Source: Acuticoccus sp965213555
GTDB lineage: Bacteria > Pseudomonadota > Alphaproteobacteria > Rhizobiales > Amorphaceae
NCBI RefSeq assembly: GCF_965213555.1
Contig: NZ_OZ243890.1
Span: forward strand, 1,178,001-1,242,000
Direction: 5' to 3'
DNA: 64,000 nucleotides
Part shown: positions 17,625-27,003 of the stretch, piece after piece
Numbering within the stretch: the first letter of the stretch is position 1
How the letters are laid out: each line of letters starts with the position of its first letter
The notes under the pieces: model-generated
Databases searched by the model: none
Seen by the model: the letters and a program-made list of their open reading frames with translations, nothing else
Told to the model about the DNA's origin: nothing
Position numbers and translations under genes: made by a program

Positions 17625-18656
17625 TCAACCTTGCGCCACGGCGAGCGCGCGCGTCACCACCTTGCGCATGAGCGTCGGCAGTCCGGCGGCCTGCGGGGTG
17701 AGCCAGGTGCCCCCCTCGGGCGTCGGCGCGTCGGCGTCCACCGTGGCGACGTACACCTCGAGCGTCAGGGTCGCGTGCGTGAAGCCGTGGTCGATCGCTC
17801 CGGCGCCGCGCCATTCGGCCACGAACGGGGCGGTAAGCGAAGGTTCGCCCTCCGCCCAGGGCGTGCCGAACGGCTCGTTCATGCCACCGAGGAGGCCGGC
17901 GGACGGACGGCGGCGCACCAGGATGGCGCCGTCCGGTCGCACCGGCACGAATGCCGCGCCGCGCCATGCGGCACGGGGCCGTCGCGCCGCCTTCTTCGGA
18001 AAGTCGAGGGGGTCGCCGGTCGCGGCCGCCGCGCATGCTGGCCGCAGCGGACACAGCGCGCAGGCCGGGCCGCGCGGGGTGCAGATCGTCGCTCCGAGGT
18101 CCATCATCGCCTGGGCGAAGTCACCCGGACGCTCCGCGGGCAGCATCGCGGCGACGCGGGCCTCCACCTCGCGGGGCACGGCCTTCGGCGGACGTGACAG
18201 CCGTACGAGGCGCGCTGTTACGCGCTCCACGTTGCCGTCGACCACCGGGACCGCTTCACCGAACGCGATGGCGGCGACCGCCGCCGCGGTGTAGGCGCCG
18301 ACGCCCGGCAGCGCGCGCAACCCTTCGCGGGTCCGGGGGAAGGCGCCGTCGCGCGCCACCGTGCGGGCGCAGGCGAGGAGGTTGCGTGCGCGGGCGTAGT
18401 ACCCAAGCCCAGCCCACGCGGCCATGACCTCGCCGTCGTCCGCCGCGGCGAGCGCGTCGACGGCGGGCCAGCGCTCGAGGAAGCGTTCGTAGTATGGAAT
18501 GACGGCGGCGACAGTGGTCTGCTGCAGCATCACCTCCGACAGCCAGACGCGATAGGCGTCGGGCGCGCCCTTCTCGACGCGCCAAGGAAGGCGCCTCTTG
18601 TGCCGGTCGTACCAGGCGAGAAGCGTGCGTCCCGCGTCCGGGCCGAGTGTGTCCAT
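17625..18656 (-). CDS. mutY: A/G-specific adenine glycosylase MutY
   Basis: Base-excision repair glycosylase that removes adenine opposite 8-oxoguanine. From ATG 18656 (MDTLGPDAGRTLLAWYD) it has 343 residues; the open frame continues to 18767 but without family likeness. The catalytic Glu is in SEVMLQQT (E41), the helix-hairpin-helix is LPGVGAYTAAAVAAI (116-130) with Asp140, and the [4Fe-4S] ligands are C192-x6-C199-x2-C202-x5-C208. The C-terminal ~110 residues are the Nudix-like domain that reads 8-oxoG. Divergent from the DUF721 gene with a 126-base spacer, an arrangement common in alphaproteobacteria. Confidence 0.93.
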   Translation of the reverse strand: MDTLGPDAGRTLLAWYDRHKRRLPWRVEKGAPDAYRVWLSEVMLQQTTVAAVIPYYERFLERWPAVDALAAADDGEVMAAWAGLGYYARARNLLACARTVARDGAFPRTREGLRALPGVGAYTAAAVAAIAFGEAVPVVDGNVERVTARLVRLSRPPKAVPREVEARVAAMLPAERPGDFAQAMMDLGATICTPRGPACALCPLRPACAAAATGDPLDFPKKAARRPRAAWRGAAFVPVRPDGAILVRRRPSAGLLGGMNEPFGTPWAEGEPSLTAPFVAEWRGAGAIDHGFTHATLTLEVYVATVDADAPTPEGGTWLTPQAAGLPTLMRKVVTRALAVAQG

Positions 18657-18782
18657 CGCCGGGTGGTAGCCGCCGCACCGAACGGTGCAAGTGGAGGCTG
18701 GTCGCGGCCCCCACGATCCCCGCATCCCAGCGCGCATCGCTGCCCCCGTTGTCCCAGCCGAGCGCATCCGCCATCAAGGGCC

Positions 18783-19304
18783 ATGAAGCCTTACCGTCGC
18801 GCCGTCGCCCGCCCCCTCGCCGAGCTCATCGGCCCCATCGTCACGCCGGCCTGCCGGCGAAGGGGCATCGCCGACGCGGCGCTGCTCCTCGACCCGGCGG
18901 ACGTGTTCGGCGCGCAGTTCGCGAGGTCCGCGGCGATCGAGCGGATCGTGTGGCCGACCGCGGGCCGGGAGGACACCGGAGCCACCCTCGTGGTGCGGGC
19001 CGACGCCGCCGCCGCGCTCGCCCTGCAGCATGTGGCGCCACAGGTCGTTGAACGAGCCAACCTCCTCATCGGCTGGCCCGCCATCGCACGGCTTCGCCTG
19101 ACCCAAGCTCGCGGGCGAGCCTGCCGGCCTCCTCCCATGCTCGCCCCGGTTCCCGTCCCGCCAGCGCCGCCGGACGCAGCGCGGGTCGCGGCGGTCGCCG
19201 CCCGGCTCGACGGGATCGATCACCCAGCCGTGAAGGCAGCATTGTCGCGGCTTGGCGCCAGGATCGAGGCAAGTGGTTCCCCGGGGCGACGAAAGCAGCC
19301 ATAA
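18783..19304 (+). CDS. DUF721 (DciA-like) protein
   Basis: A 173-residue protein starting MKPYRRAVARPLAELIGPIV. The N-terminal ~100 residues (LVVRADAAAALALQHVAPQV, RANLLIGWPAIARLRLTQ) match the DUF721/DciA fold, a KH-like domain that in many bacteria helps load the replicative helicase DnaB. Here it is followed by a proline-rich linker and a helical tail. It is first in a plus-strand series with the DsbA-like gene (30-base gap) and smc, an order conserved in alphaproteobacteria. The helicase-loading role is transferred from the family, not shown here. Confidence 0.78.
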   Translation: MKPYRRAVARPLAELIGPIVTPACRRRGIADAALLLDPADVFGAQFARSAAIERIVWPTAGREDTGATLVVRADAAAALALQHVAPQVVERANLLIGWPAIARLRLTQARGRACRPPPMLAPVPVPPAPPDAARVAAVAARLDGIDHPAVKAALSRLGARIEASGSPGRRKQP

Positions 19305-19334
19305 TCAGGCCTTAGTTCCGAGAGGGGTTCCCTG

Positions 19335-19937
19335 ATGCTGACCCGCCGCACGTTCGCCGCGACGCTCGTCGCATTCGCGCTGCCCTTCGCCGCCTCCGCG
19401 CACGCGCAGGGAGCGGCAGAGCCCTTGCCCGATGTCGTCCTCGGCGAGGAAGATGCGCCCGTCACCGTCATCGAGTATGCGTCGATGACTTGCCCGCACT
19501 GCGCGACCTTCCACACCGGTGCCTTCCAGGAGCTGAAGTCGGAGTACATCGACGCCGGGAAGGTGAAGTTCGTGCTGCGCGAGTTCCCGTTCGACCCGCT
19601 CGCTGCGGCCGTGTCGATGCTCGCACGCTGCTCCGGCGACCGGTACTACGACGTGGTCGACCTGTTCTTCGAGACGCAGGCACAGTGGGCCGTGCGCGAC
19701 GATCCGCTGCCCAAGATCCGCGACCTCGCCAAGCAGGCCGGCTTTACGAGCGAGGCGTTCGAGGCGTGCCTTACCGACCAGGCGCTGCTCGACGGCATCA
19801 ACGCGGTCAAGGACCACGGCTACAACGAGCTCGGCGTGTCCGCGACGCCGACGATCTTCGTCGACGGGGAGGAGCTCGAGGGGCCCCGCACCATCGGCTC
19901 CCTGCGCGAGGCCATCGACCCCAAGCTCGGCTCCTGA
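19335..19937 (+). CDS. DsbA-family thioredoxin-fold protein, exported
   Basis: Periplasmic thiol oxidoreductase of 200 residues. The N-terminus MLTRRTFAATLVAFALPFAA with an AHA-Q cleavage region is a signal peptide (the RRTF pair is weakly Tat-like). The active site is CPHC at 53-56 in EYASMTCPHCATFH, and the cis-proline loop is SATPTIFVDG near residue 177. It lacks an obvious DsbC-type dimerisation domain and fits the DsbA_4 (thioredoxin_4) group. The location upstream of smc is typical for alphaproteobacteria. Confidence 0.87.
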   Translation: MLTRRTFAATLVAFALPFAASAHAQGAAEPLPDVVLGEEDAPVTVIEYASMTCPHCATFHTGAFQELKSEYIDAGKVKFVLREFPFDPLAAAVSMLARCSGDRYYDVVDLFFETQAQWAVRDDPLPKIRDLAKQAGFTSEAFEACLTDQALLDGINAVKDHGYNELGVSATPTIFVDGEELEGPRTIGSLREAIDPKLGS

Positions 19938-20029
19938 CCCCGCCCGTCGCGATGACGCCGTCAAGGCTCCATTAAGGCACAGCGCCGAAGCTCGGCCGCG
20001 CGGCACCCTCGGCCGCGGCGCGAGGTGCG

Positions 20030-23000
20030 ATGGAGTTCGACAAGCTGCGTCTCATCGGCTTCAAGTCGTTCGTCGACCCGACGGACGTCGTGATCGAGCC
20101 GGGCCTGACCGGCGTCGTCGGCCCCAACGGCTGCGGCAAGTCGAACCTCGTGGAAGCGCTGCGCTGGGTGATGGGCGAGGCGTCCTACAAGTCCGTGCGC
20201 GGCGCCTCCATGGACGACGTGATCTTCGCTGGCTCGGGGCGTCGCCCGAGCCGCGACACCGCCGAGGTGACGCTCTACCTCGGCAACACCGACCGCACGG
20301 CGCCGGCGCAGATGAACGACGCGGACGCGCTCGAGGTCACCCGTCGCATCGGCCGCGGCGTCGGCTCGGACTACCGGGTCAACGGCCGCGCGGTGCGCGC
20401 GCGCGACGTGCAGCTCCTGTTCGCGGACGCGGCGACGGGCTCACGCTCGCCGTCCATGGTGCGGCAGGGGCAGGTCGCCGAGCTCATCGCTGCCAAGCCC
20501 ACCGAGCGGCGCAACGTGCTGGAGGAGGCAGCCGGGATCTCGGGCCTCAAGGCGCGCAAGCACGAGGCGACGCTGCGGCTCAGCGCGGCCGAGCAGAACC
20601 TGTCGCGGGTCGAGGACGTCGCCGGTGAGGTCGCGCGGCAGGTGGAGGCCCTGCGCCGGCAGGCGCGTCAGGCGGAGCGCTACAGGACGCTGTCGGCCGA
20701 CGTGCGGAGGCTCGAGGCGACCGTGCATCACCTGCGCTGGGTGGAGGCTCGCACTGGGCTCGGTGCCGCGGAAGCTGCGACGACCGCCGCCAAGACCGCC
20801 CTGGCGGCTGCGGCGGAACGGCAGGTTCGCGCCGCGACGGACGAGGCGGCGGCACGACACGCTCTCCCTCCCCTGCGCGATGCCGCGGCGGATGCAGCCG
20901 CACGCCGGCAGCGCGTCGCGGCCGCCCTCGCCACGCTCGACGCGAGCGAGCGCGCCGCCGCGGAGGCCTGTGCCGCCGCAACGCGCCAGGGCGAGGCGCT
21001 GGCCGCGGACGTGGCACGGCAGGAGGTCGCGCGGTCCGACGCCGAGGCCGCCCTCGGCAAGCTCGCCGAGGAGGAGCGAAGCATCGTCGCAGCGAGCGCC
21101 GGCGACGGCGAGCGGCTGGCTGCGCTTCAACACGCCGCTCGCGAGGCCGCGGCCGCAGCGACGGCGGCCGACCGGGCCATGGCCGAGGCGACCGAGCACG
21201 CGGCGAGCGTCATCGCTGCGCACCGCGCGGCCGGCGCGGAGGTCGACCGCGCCAGGGCCGAGGCGCGCCGCGCAGCGCACGAGCTGCGTCGGCTGGAGGA
21301 GGCGCTTGCAACGGTGTCCTCCAGCGACGCCGTCCGCCGCAGGGACGCGGCGCGGACCAGCCTCGCCGAGGCGGACGCAGCGCAGCTCGCCGCTGGAGGC
21401 GCCGAGGACGCCGCGCGGGCTGCCGAGGGTCGTGCCACGGAAATGCTTGCCGAGGCGGAGGCCGACGTCGTTGAAGCACGTGGGACGCTCGCCCAGGCCG
21501 TCGCCGCGCGCGACGGTGTGGAGCGCGAGGTCGCAGCCTGCGAGACCGAGGCGGACGGGCTGCGCCGCCTCATCGCAACAGTCTCCCAGGGAACGACCTC
21601 GGTTCTCGATGCCTGCACCGTGGTGCCGGGCTACGAGGCCGCCTTCGCCGCGGCGCTCGGCGAGGACCTCGAGGCGCCCGCAGCGCACGAGGGTCCGGTG
21701 CGGTGGACGCCGATCGCCGCATCCGCCGACGACGATCCTCCACTGCCGGACGGCGTCGAGCCCATTGGGCGCTACGTCGACGCGCCTGTCGCGCTCGCCC
21801 GGCGCATCCGACAGATCGGGGTCGGACCCGGCGGAGGCCGCCTCGCCCCGGGCCAGCGCGTGGTGAGCCGCGACGGCGCGCTGTGGCGCTGGGATGGGTT
21901 CGCGCGCGAGGCAGGCGCGCCGAGCGCGGCCGCCCAACGGCTCGCCCACAGGAACCGCCTCGTCGCGCTGTCGCACGAGCTCGAGGAGCTCGCGCCGCGG
22001 CGCGCCGCCGCCTGCGCCGAGGTCGCAGCCGCCGAGAAGGCGCTTTCCGCATCGATGGCGGCGGAGGTGGGCGCCCGCGCCGACCTGAAGAAGACCCGCG
22101 AGGCGCTCGCGTCCGTCCGGCGGACGCTGGCGATGGCGCGCGAAACCCACGGCCGCGCGGCGCGCCACGTCGCGGAAGCCGACCGTGCCGCCGAGGCGGC
22201 GGAGCACGAGGCAGTCCGGCTCGCCGCCGAGCGCACAGCGGCGGCGCGCCAGGACGAGCTGGCGCGCGAGGCGCTAGCGGCGGCCGAGGCGGCGGCGACC
22301 GCCGCTGCCACCGGCGAGGCCGAGGTGGCGAGGCGCGACCGGGCGCGCGAGGCGACGCAACGGTGCCGCGGCGAGGCGGTGCGCGCCGCCCAGGCCGTGG
22401 ATGACGAGGAGCGCCGCGCTTACGGTCGATCGAGGCGGCGCGAGCGCCTCGCCGAGGAGGTTACTGCATGGCGCTCGCGCCTCGAGCGTGCGATGGCGCA
22501 TGGGACGGAGCTCGCCGCGAGGCTCGCGGAGGTTGGCGCCGAACGCGACCGCCTTGCTGCTAGCCCGTCCGAGACGCTCCTGGAGCGACGCCGCCTGACG
22601 ACCTCGTCCGAGGAGGCGCAATCCGCCGAGCGCGCCGCACGGGACGCACTCGCCGTCGCGGAGGGCGCCGAGCGGGACGCGGTCTCGGCGGCACGCGAGG
22701 CGCTCGACGGCCTCGCCGCGGCGCGGGAGACCGCGGGTCGCGCCGACGAGCGGCTCGCCGGCACGCGCACACGGCTTGCGGAGGTCGAGGCCGCGCTCAC
22801 CGAGGCGCTGGAGGTCGCCCCTCACGAGGCGGCGCGCGTCGCCCAGCTCGACCCCGCGGCCCCAGCACCCGACCGTGCCGCTGCGGAGGCGCGGCTGGAT
22901 CGCCTCAAGGCCGAGCGCACCAAGCTTGGCGGCATCAACCTTTGTGCGCAGGACGAGCTCGGTGACATCGAGGCGCGGCAGGGTGCCATGCTCGCCGAGC

Positions 23001-23551
23001 GGGACGACCTCTCCCGCGCCATCGAAACCCTGCGCGAGGGCATCCGCGAGCTCGACCGCGAGGCGCGAGGCCGCCTGACCGCCTCGTTCGATGCCGTCGA
23101 CCAGGAGTTCCGCCGCCTCTTCACGCACCTCTTCGGCGGCGGCGAGGCACGCCTCGTGCTCACCGAGGCCGACGACCCGCTCGACGCCGGGCTCGACATC
23201 GTCGCTCGTCCCCCGGGCAAGACGCCCCAGGTGCTGTCGCTGTTGTCCGGCGGCGAGCAGACGCTGACCGCCACCGCGCTCATCTTCGCGGTGTTCCTGA
23301 CCAACCCGTCGCCCATCTGCGTGCTCGACGAGATCGACGCGCCGCTCGACGACGCCAACGTCGAGCGGTTCTGCAACCTCCTCGCCGAGATGGACCGCGC
23401 GACCGACACGCGCTTCCTCATCATTACCCACAATCCGATCACCATGGCGCGGATGCACCGCCTGTACGGCGTCACCATGGTCGAGCGAGGCGTCAGCCAA
23501 CTCGTGTCTGTCTCACTGGAGGTTGCCCAGGAGCTGCGCGAGTCCGCCTGA
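20030..23551 (+). CDS. smc: Chromosome segregation protein SMC
   Basis: Condensin ATPase that organises and segregates the chromosome. 1,173 residues: N-terminal Walker A GPNGCGKSN at 31-39, two long Ala/Glu/Arg-rich coiled-coil arms with a hinge around residues 520-640, the C-terminal signature LLSGGEQTLTATAL, and Walker B ICVLDEIDAPLDD. The arms are extremely alanine-rich, reflecting the high GC. The start MEFDKLRLIGFKSFVDPT is canonical. No scpA/scpB follow in this window. Confidence 0.94.
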   Translation: MEFDKLRLIGFKSFVDPTDVVIEPGLTGVVGPNGCGKSNLVEALRWVMGEASYKSVRGASMDDVIFAGSGRRPSRDTAEVTLYLGNTDRTAPAQMNDADALEVTRRIGRGVGSDYRVNGRAVRARDVQLLFADAATGSRSPSMVRQGQVAELIAAKPTERRNVLEEAAGISGLKARKHEATLRLSAAEQNLSRVEDVAGEVARQVEALRRQARQAERYRTLSADVRRLEATVHHLRWVEARTGLGAAEAATTAAKTALAAAAERQVRAATDEAAARHALPPLRDAAADAAARRQRVAAALATLDASERAAAEACAAATRQGEALAADVARQEVARSDAEAALGKLAEEERSIVAASAGDGERLAALQHAAREAAAAATAADRAMAEATEHAASVIAAHRAAGAEVDRARAEARRAAHELRRLEEALATVSSSDAVRRRDAARTSLAEADAAQLAAGGAEDAARAAEGRATEMLAEAEADVVEARGTLAQAVAARDGVEREVAACETEADGLRRLIATVSQGTTSVLDACTVVPGYEAAFAAALGEDLEAPAAHEGPVRWTPIAASADDDPPLPDGVEPIGRYVDAPVALARRIRQIGVGPGGGRLAPGQRVVSRDGALWRWDGFAREAGAPSAAAQRLAHRNRLVALSHELEELAPRRAAACAEVAAAEKALSASMAAEVGARADLKKTREALASVRRTLAMARETHGRAARHVAEADRAAEAAEHEAVRLAAERTAAARQDELAREALAAAEAAATAAATGEAEVARRDRAREATQRCRGEAVRAAQAVDDEERRAYGRSRRRERLAEEVTAWRSRLERAMAHGTELAARLAEVGAERDRLAASPSETLLERRRLTTSSEEAQSAERAARDALAVAEGAERDAVSAAREALDGLAAARETAGRADERLAGTRTRLAEVEAALTEALEVAPHEAARVAQLDPAAPAPDRAAAEARLDRLKAERTKLGGINLCAQDELGDIEARQGAMLAERDDLSRAIETLREGIRELDREARGRLTASFDAVDQEFRRLFTHLFGGGEARLVLTEADDPLDAGLDIVARPPGKTPQVLSLLSGGEQTLTATALIFAVFLTNPSPICVLDEIDAPLDDANVERFCNLLAEMDRATDTRFLIITHNPITMARMHRLYGVTMVERGVSQLVSVSLEVAQELRESA

Positions 23552-23723
23552 CAAGCGCAACATTGCTTCGTCCAAGTATTGGAACCAGAAGCGCGGCATA
23601 TCTTCCCTAAATTTCATGCAACGGCGACCCACCGTGCCCCGTTGATTTGCCAACGCAGGAACGCTTGCGTTCGTATGATCGGTGCCCGTGAGCTAAGTCT
23701 CGTCGAGCACCATGGAGGGATGG

Positions 23724-24200
23724 ATGAACAAGCTACTCAGCGCCACCATGTTCGCAGCCATCATGGCGGCAACGCCTGCGCTGGCTCAGACGCAGCAGGA
23801 TCAGTCCACGAGCGCGACGCCCCAGGCGACGGGTGGCACGGATCGCGCGGCCGGTCAGGACGCCGCCGCACGGCCGGACGCGCAGGGGTCGGCGCAGCAG
23901 GCCGCCGGCTCGGGCATGGACAGGTCCGCCACGAACCAGCCGTCCATGGGTCAGCAGGCCTCCGGGCAGGAGCGCACCGGCGCCATGTCGCGTGAGCAGA
24001 TGGCGATGTCCCAGCAGAAGGTCGTCAAGACGCTGACCGACGCGGGCCTCAAGGGCGTGACCATCGTCGACGCCGCCTACCTCGTGATGGCCCGCACCGC
24101 GGACGACGAGGAGGTGATGATGGTGGTGAACTCGTCGGGCGTCCCGATGGGGCAGCCGGGCCAGCAGTCCCAGGGCATGGGCACCCAGCGGTCGAACTGA
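23724..24200 (+). CDS. Small secreted low-complexity protein, unknown function
   Basis: A 158-residue protein from ATG 23724, preceded by ggaggg at 23714-23719. The N-terminus MNKLLSATMFAAIMAATPALAQ is a clear signal peptide with an ALA-Q site. The next ~75 residues are Gln/Ala/Ser/Thr/Gly-rich and probably disordered; the last ~60 form a compact part, VKTLTDAGLKGVTIVDAAYL and ARTADDEEVMMVVN, reminiscent of small envelope stress proteins with a PRC-barrel-like or BON-like core, though I cannot assign it. It stands alone between smc and a strong terminator. Confidence 0.72.
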   Translation: MNKLLSATMFAAIMAATPALAQTQQDQSTSATPQATGGTDRAAGQDAAARPDAQGSAQQAAGSGMDRSATNQPSMGQQASGQERTGAMSREQMAMSQQKVVKTLTDAGLKGVTIVDAAYLVMARTADDEEVMMVVNSSGVPMGQPGQQSQGMGTQRSN

Positions 24201-24249
24201 CGGCCCGACCGCCGAGCCTCGTCCCCGCGAGGCCCACCGCGAACGGCAA

Positions 24250-24279
24250 AAAAGGCCGCAGCGCATGCCGCGGCCTTTT
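24250..24279 (+). terminator. Rho-independent terminator (both directions)
   Basis: A perfect 10-bp stem aaaaggccgc / gcggcctttt with a 10-nt loop. The T-run on one side and A-run on the other let it work on either strand. It lies 49 bases after the secreted-protein gene. Confidence 0.85.
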
Positions 24280-24471
24280 CACTTGCGCCGTCCGGGGTCA
24301 GCGCATCCGCAGGCGGCATCCTGGCGTCGCCGCCGGCGGCGGGCTCGACCTCACCCAAACCGCTCCAAGCGCTGGGCCCGCCGATCCTGCTTCTCAGCCG
24401 GCGAGGCGACACGTCGCCATTGGCGCGCGGCCGCCGCGCAGCTATGTCCGATGGGCAACACGGGAGCCGCC

Positions 24472-25974
24472 ATGCCGAGCGCCATCGTCGTCGGATCGGG
24501 GTTTGGGGGGCTGGCGCTCGCGATCCGCCTGCAATCAGCAGGGTTCGCCACCACGCTCGTCGAGGCTCGCGACAGGCCAGGCGGCCGCGCCTACGTCTAC
24601 GAGCAGGACGGCTTCACCTTCGATGCCGGGCCCACCGTCATCACCGACCCGACGTGCCTTGAAGAGCTGTTCGCCCTGTCGGGGCGAACGCTGGACGATT
24701 ACGTAACGCTCATGCCGGTCGCGCCGTTCTACCAGCTAAGGTGGGAGAACGGCGACCGGTTCGATTACGTCAACGACCAGGAGGAGCTCGACCGTCAGAT
24801 GGCGGCGATCCACCCTCCGGACGTCGACGGCTACCGCCGCTTCCTCGCCTACTCCAAGGCGCTGTTCGAGGAGGGCTACGTCAAGCTCGGCGCCGCGCCG
24901 TTCCTCGACTTCCGCTCCATGCTGCGCGTTGCGCCGCAGCTCGTGCGGCTGGAGAGCTACCGCACGCTCTACGCCAAGGTGTCCCAGTATGTGGAGCACG
25001 AGCACCTCAGGCAGGCGTTCTCCTTCCATACCCTCCTCGTCGGCGGCAACCCATTCTCCACCAGCGCGATCTACGGGCTGATCCATGCGCTGGAGCGCAA
25101 GTGGGGCGTGTGGTTCGCCAAGGGCGGCACGGGCGCGCTGATCCAAGGGCTCGTTCGGCTGTTCCAGGACCTCGGCGGCACCGTGCGCCTGTCCGCGCCG
25201 GTCGCGAGGATCACGACGACGGGCGACCGTGCGACCGGCGTGCGCCTCGCGTCCGGCGAGGAGATCGCCGCCGACCTCGTCGCTTCCAACGCCGACATCG
25301 TGCACACGTACAAGGCGCTGCTCGGCGACACCGCCCGCGGCCGCTCCGAGGCGCGCCGGCTCGCGCGCAAGCGGTTCTCCAACTCGCTGTTCGTGATCTA
25401 CTTCGGGCTCGACCGGGAACGACCCAACGACCTCGAGCACCACACGATCCTGTTCGGTCGTCGCTACCGCGAGCTGATCGGCGAGATCTTCAAAGGCCCG
25501 GTCCTGCCGACGGACTTCTCGCTCTACCTCCACGCGCCGGACCGCACGGACCCGGACATGTCGCCGCCTGGGCAGAGCGCGTACTACGTGCTGGCGCCGG
25601 TGCCGCACCTCGGCAGGGCCGCCATCGACTGGTCGGTGGAGGGGCCACGCTACCGCGACACGATCCTCACCTACCTCGAAGAGCAGGCGATCCCGCGGCT
25701 CCGGGAGACGCTGGTGACGAGCCGCATCTTCACGCCGGCGGACTTCGCAAGCGAGCTCAACGCGCACATGGGCTCGGCGTTCTCGCTGGAGCCGATCCTG
25801 ACGCAGTCGGCGTACTTCCGCTGCCACAACCGCGACGACGTGATCCGCAACCTCTACTTCGTCGGCGCGGGCACGCACCCGGGCGCCGGCGTCCCCGGCG
25901 TCGTCGGCTCGGCGAAGGCGACGGCGTCCATCGTGCTCGGCGACTTCGCCGCCCAGGCCGCCGCGGCGGAGTAG
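24472..25974 (+). CDS. crtI: Phytoene desaturase CrtI
   Basis: FAD-dependent desaturase/isomerase that converts phytoene to lycopene in four steps, membrane-associated. From ATG 24472 (MPSAIVVGSGFGGLALAIRL) it has 500 residues; ggag at 24463-24466 supports this start, although the frame is open to 24265. The dinucleotide-binding GSGFGG is at residues 8-13, and the C-terminal NLYFVGAGTHPGAGVPGVVG is the CrtI bacterial-type signature. It is followed immediately by crtB. The closely related CrtN/CrtD desaturases are less likely given crtB, crtY, crtW and crtZ beside it. Confidence 0.92.
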   Translation: MPSAIVVGSGFGGLALAIRLQSAGFATTLVEARDRPGGRAYVYEQDGFTFDAGPTVITDPTCLEELFALSGRTLDDYVTLMPVAPFYQLRWENGDRFDYVNDQEELDRQMAAIHPPDVDGYRRFLAYSKALFEEGYVKLGAAPFLDFRSMLRVAPQLVRLESYRTLYAKVSQYVEHEHLRQAFSFHTLLVGGNPFSTSAIYGLIHALERKWGVWFAKGGTGALIQGLVRLFQDLGGTVRLSAPVARITTTGDRATGVRLASGEEIAADLVASNADIVHTYKALLGDTARGRSEARRLARKRFSNSLFVIYFGLDRERPNDLEHHTILFGRRYRELIGEIFKGPVLPTDFSLYLHAPDRTDPDMSPPGQSAYYVLAPVPHLGRAAIDWSVEGPRYRDTILTYLEEQAIPRLRETLVTSRIFTPADFASELNAHMGSAFSLEPILTQSAYFRCHNRDDVIRNLYFVGAGTHPGAGVPGVVGSAKATASIVLGDFAAQAAAAE

Positions 25975-26904
25975 GTGTCGCACGCTGCGTACGCGCGCGA
26001 GATCATCGCGCGCGGCTCGAAGAGCTTCGCGGCGGCCTCGCGCCTGCTGCCGGGCGAGGTGCGCGACGACGTCGCCCGGCTTTACGCCTGGTGCCGCACC
26101 GCCGACGACCTCATCGACGGGCAGGTGATGGGGCACGGCGAGCGCCGGGTGCCGGATCCGGCGGAGCGGCTCGACGGGTTGCGCCGAGCCACCGACGACG
26201 CCCTCGCCGGGCGCGCCACGGACCCGGTGTTCGACGGCTTCGGCGCCGTGGCGGCGCGGCACGGCATCTCGTCCGGCCTCGCCCACGACCACCTGGACGG
26301 CTTCGCCATGGACGTCGAGATGCGCGCCTACGCCACCGAGGCCGAGCTCGCCGCCTACTGCTACGGCGTCGCGGGCTCGGTCGGGGTGATGATGGCCCTC
26401 GTGCTCGGCGTCGCCGCCGACGATGCCGACACCCTCGACCGCGCGTCCGACCTCGGCCTCGCCTTCCAGATGACGAACATCGCGCGGGACGTCGTCGCCG
26501 ACGCGCGGACCGGACGCGTCTACCTGCCGTCGGACGCCCTCGCGGCGGGGGGTGTGTCCGCGAGCGCCGACGCCGTCGGCGATCCGGCAAACGCCGCCGC
26601 GGTGTGGCGTGTCGCCGACGGCCTGGTGCGCTCGGCGGACCGGTACTACGCCTCGGCCGGCGTCGGCATCGACCGCCTGTCGTTCCGCACCGCGTGGGCG
26701 ATCGCCTCGGCGCGGTCGATCTACCGGTCCATCGGCGTGCGCCGACGCCGCGGCGGCCCGGCTCGCCTCGGCCAGCGCGTCGGCACCGGCAGCGCGGCGA
26801 AGATCTCGATGCTCGCTGCGAGCGCGCTCACCGCCGCCGTCGGCCGCACGCCCGCCGCCGCTGCGAGCCGCGACGGCCTGTGGACGCGCCCGCCCCGGCC
26901 CTAG
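25975..26904 (+). CDS. crtB: Phytoene synthase CrtB
   Basis: Condenses two geranylgeranyl diphosphates to phytoene. The GTG start at 25975 directly follows the crtI stop codon, so the two are translationally coupled. The 309 residues show SKSFAAASRLLP, the first Mg-binding motif DDLID at 44-48 and the second NIARDVVADARTGRVYLP from 168. GGPP synthase (crtE), the enzyme that would feed it, is not in this window. Transcription ends in a palindromic repeat (26905-27000) shared with convergent crtZ. Confidence 0.92.
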   Translation: MSHAAYAREIIARGSKSFAAASRLLPGEVRDDVARLYAWCRTADDLIDGQVMGHGERRVPDPAERLDGLRRATDDALAGRATDPVFDGFGAVAARHGISSGLAHDHLDGFAMDVEMRAYATEAELAAYCYGVAGSVGVMMALVLGVAADDADTLDRASDLGLAFQMTNIARDVVADARTGRVYLPSDALAAGGVSASADAVGDPANAAAVWRVADGLVRSADRYYASAGVGIDRLSFRTAWAIASARSIYRSIGVRRRRGGPARLGQRVGTGSAAKISMLAASALTAAVGRTPAAAASRDGLWTRPPRP

Positions 26905-26940
26905 AGCATCCTGGGTCTCCTCAGACCCAGATAAGATGCT
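26905..26940. repeat. Palindrome 1 of a mosaic intergenic repeat
   Basis: Imperfect hairpin directly after the crtB stop: outer arms agcatc/gatgct, inner arms ctgggtct/agacccag, 4-nt loop and a 4-nt bulge. Its layout and its linkage to a second palindrome recall the mosaic intergenic elements of Rhizobiales. Only this copy is in the window. Confidence 0.65.
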
Positions 26941-26941
26941 T

Positions 26942-27001
26942 TAGCTCCTTGATTAAGAGCGGTCTTCTTGGGGTTAGGTGGTTCCACCTAACCCCAAACC
27001 G
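26942..27001. repeat. Dispersed palindromic repeat, copy 1 (between crtB and crtZ)
   Basis: About 60 nt identical, apart from one base, to 50056-50115. The core is a 14-bp perfect stem (ttggggttaggtgg at 26968-26981 with ccacctaaccccaa at 26984-26997) around TT, plus outer gcggt/accgc arms and a cttc bulge. It separates the convergent ends of crtB and crtZ, where it could act as a two-way terminator. Confidence 0.85.
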
Positions 27002-27003
27002 CG

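Noticed and set aside
24736..26292. 518-residue minus-strand open frame
   Set aside because: Antisense to crtI and crtB.
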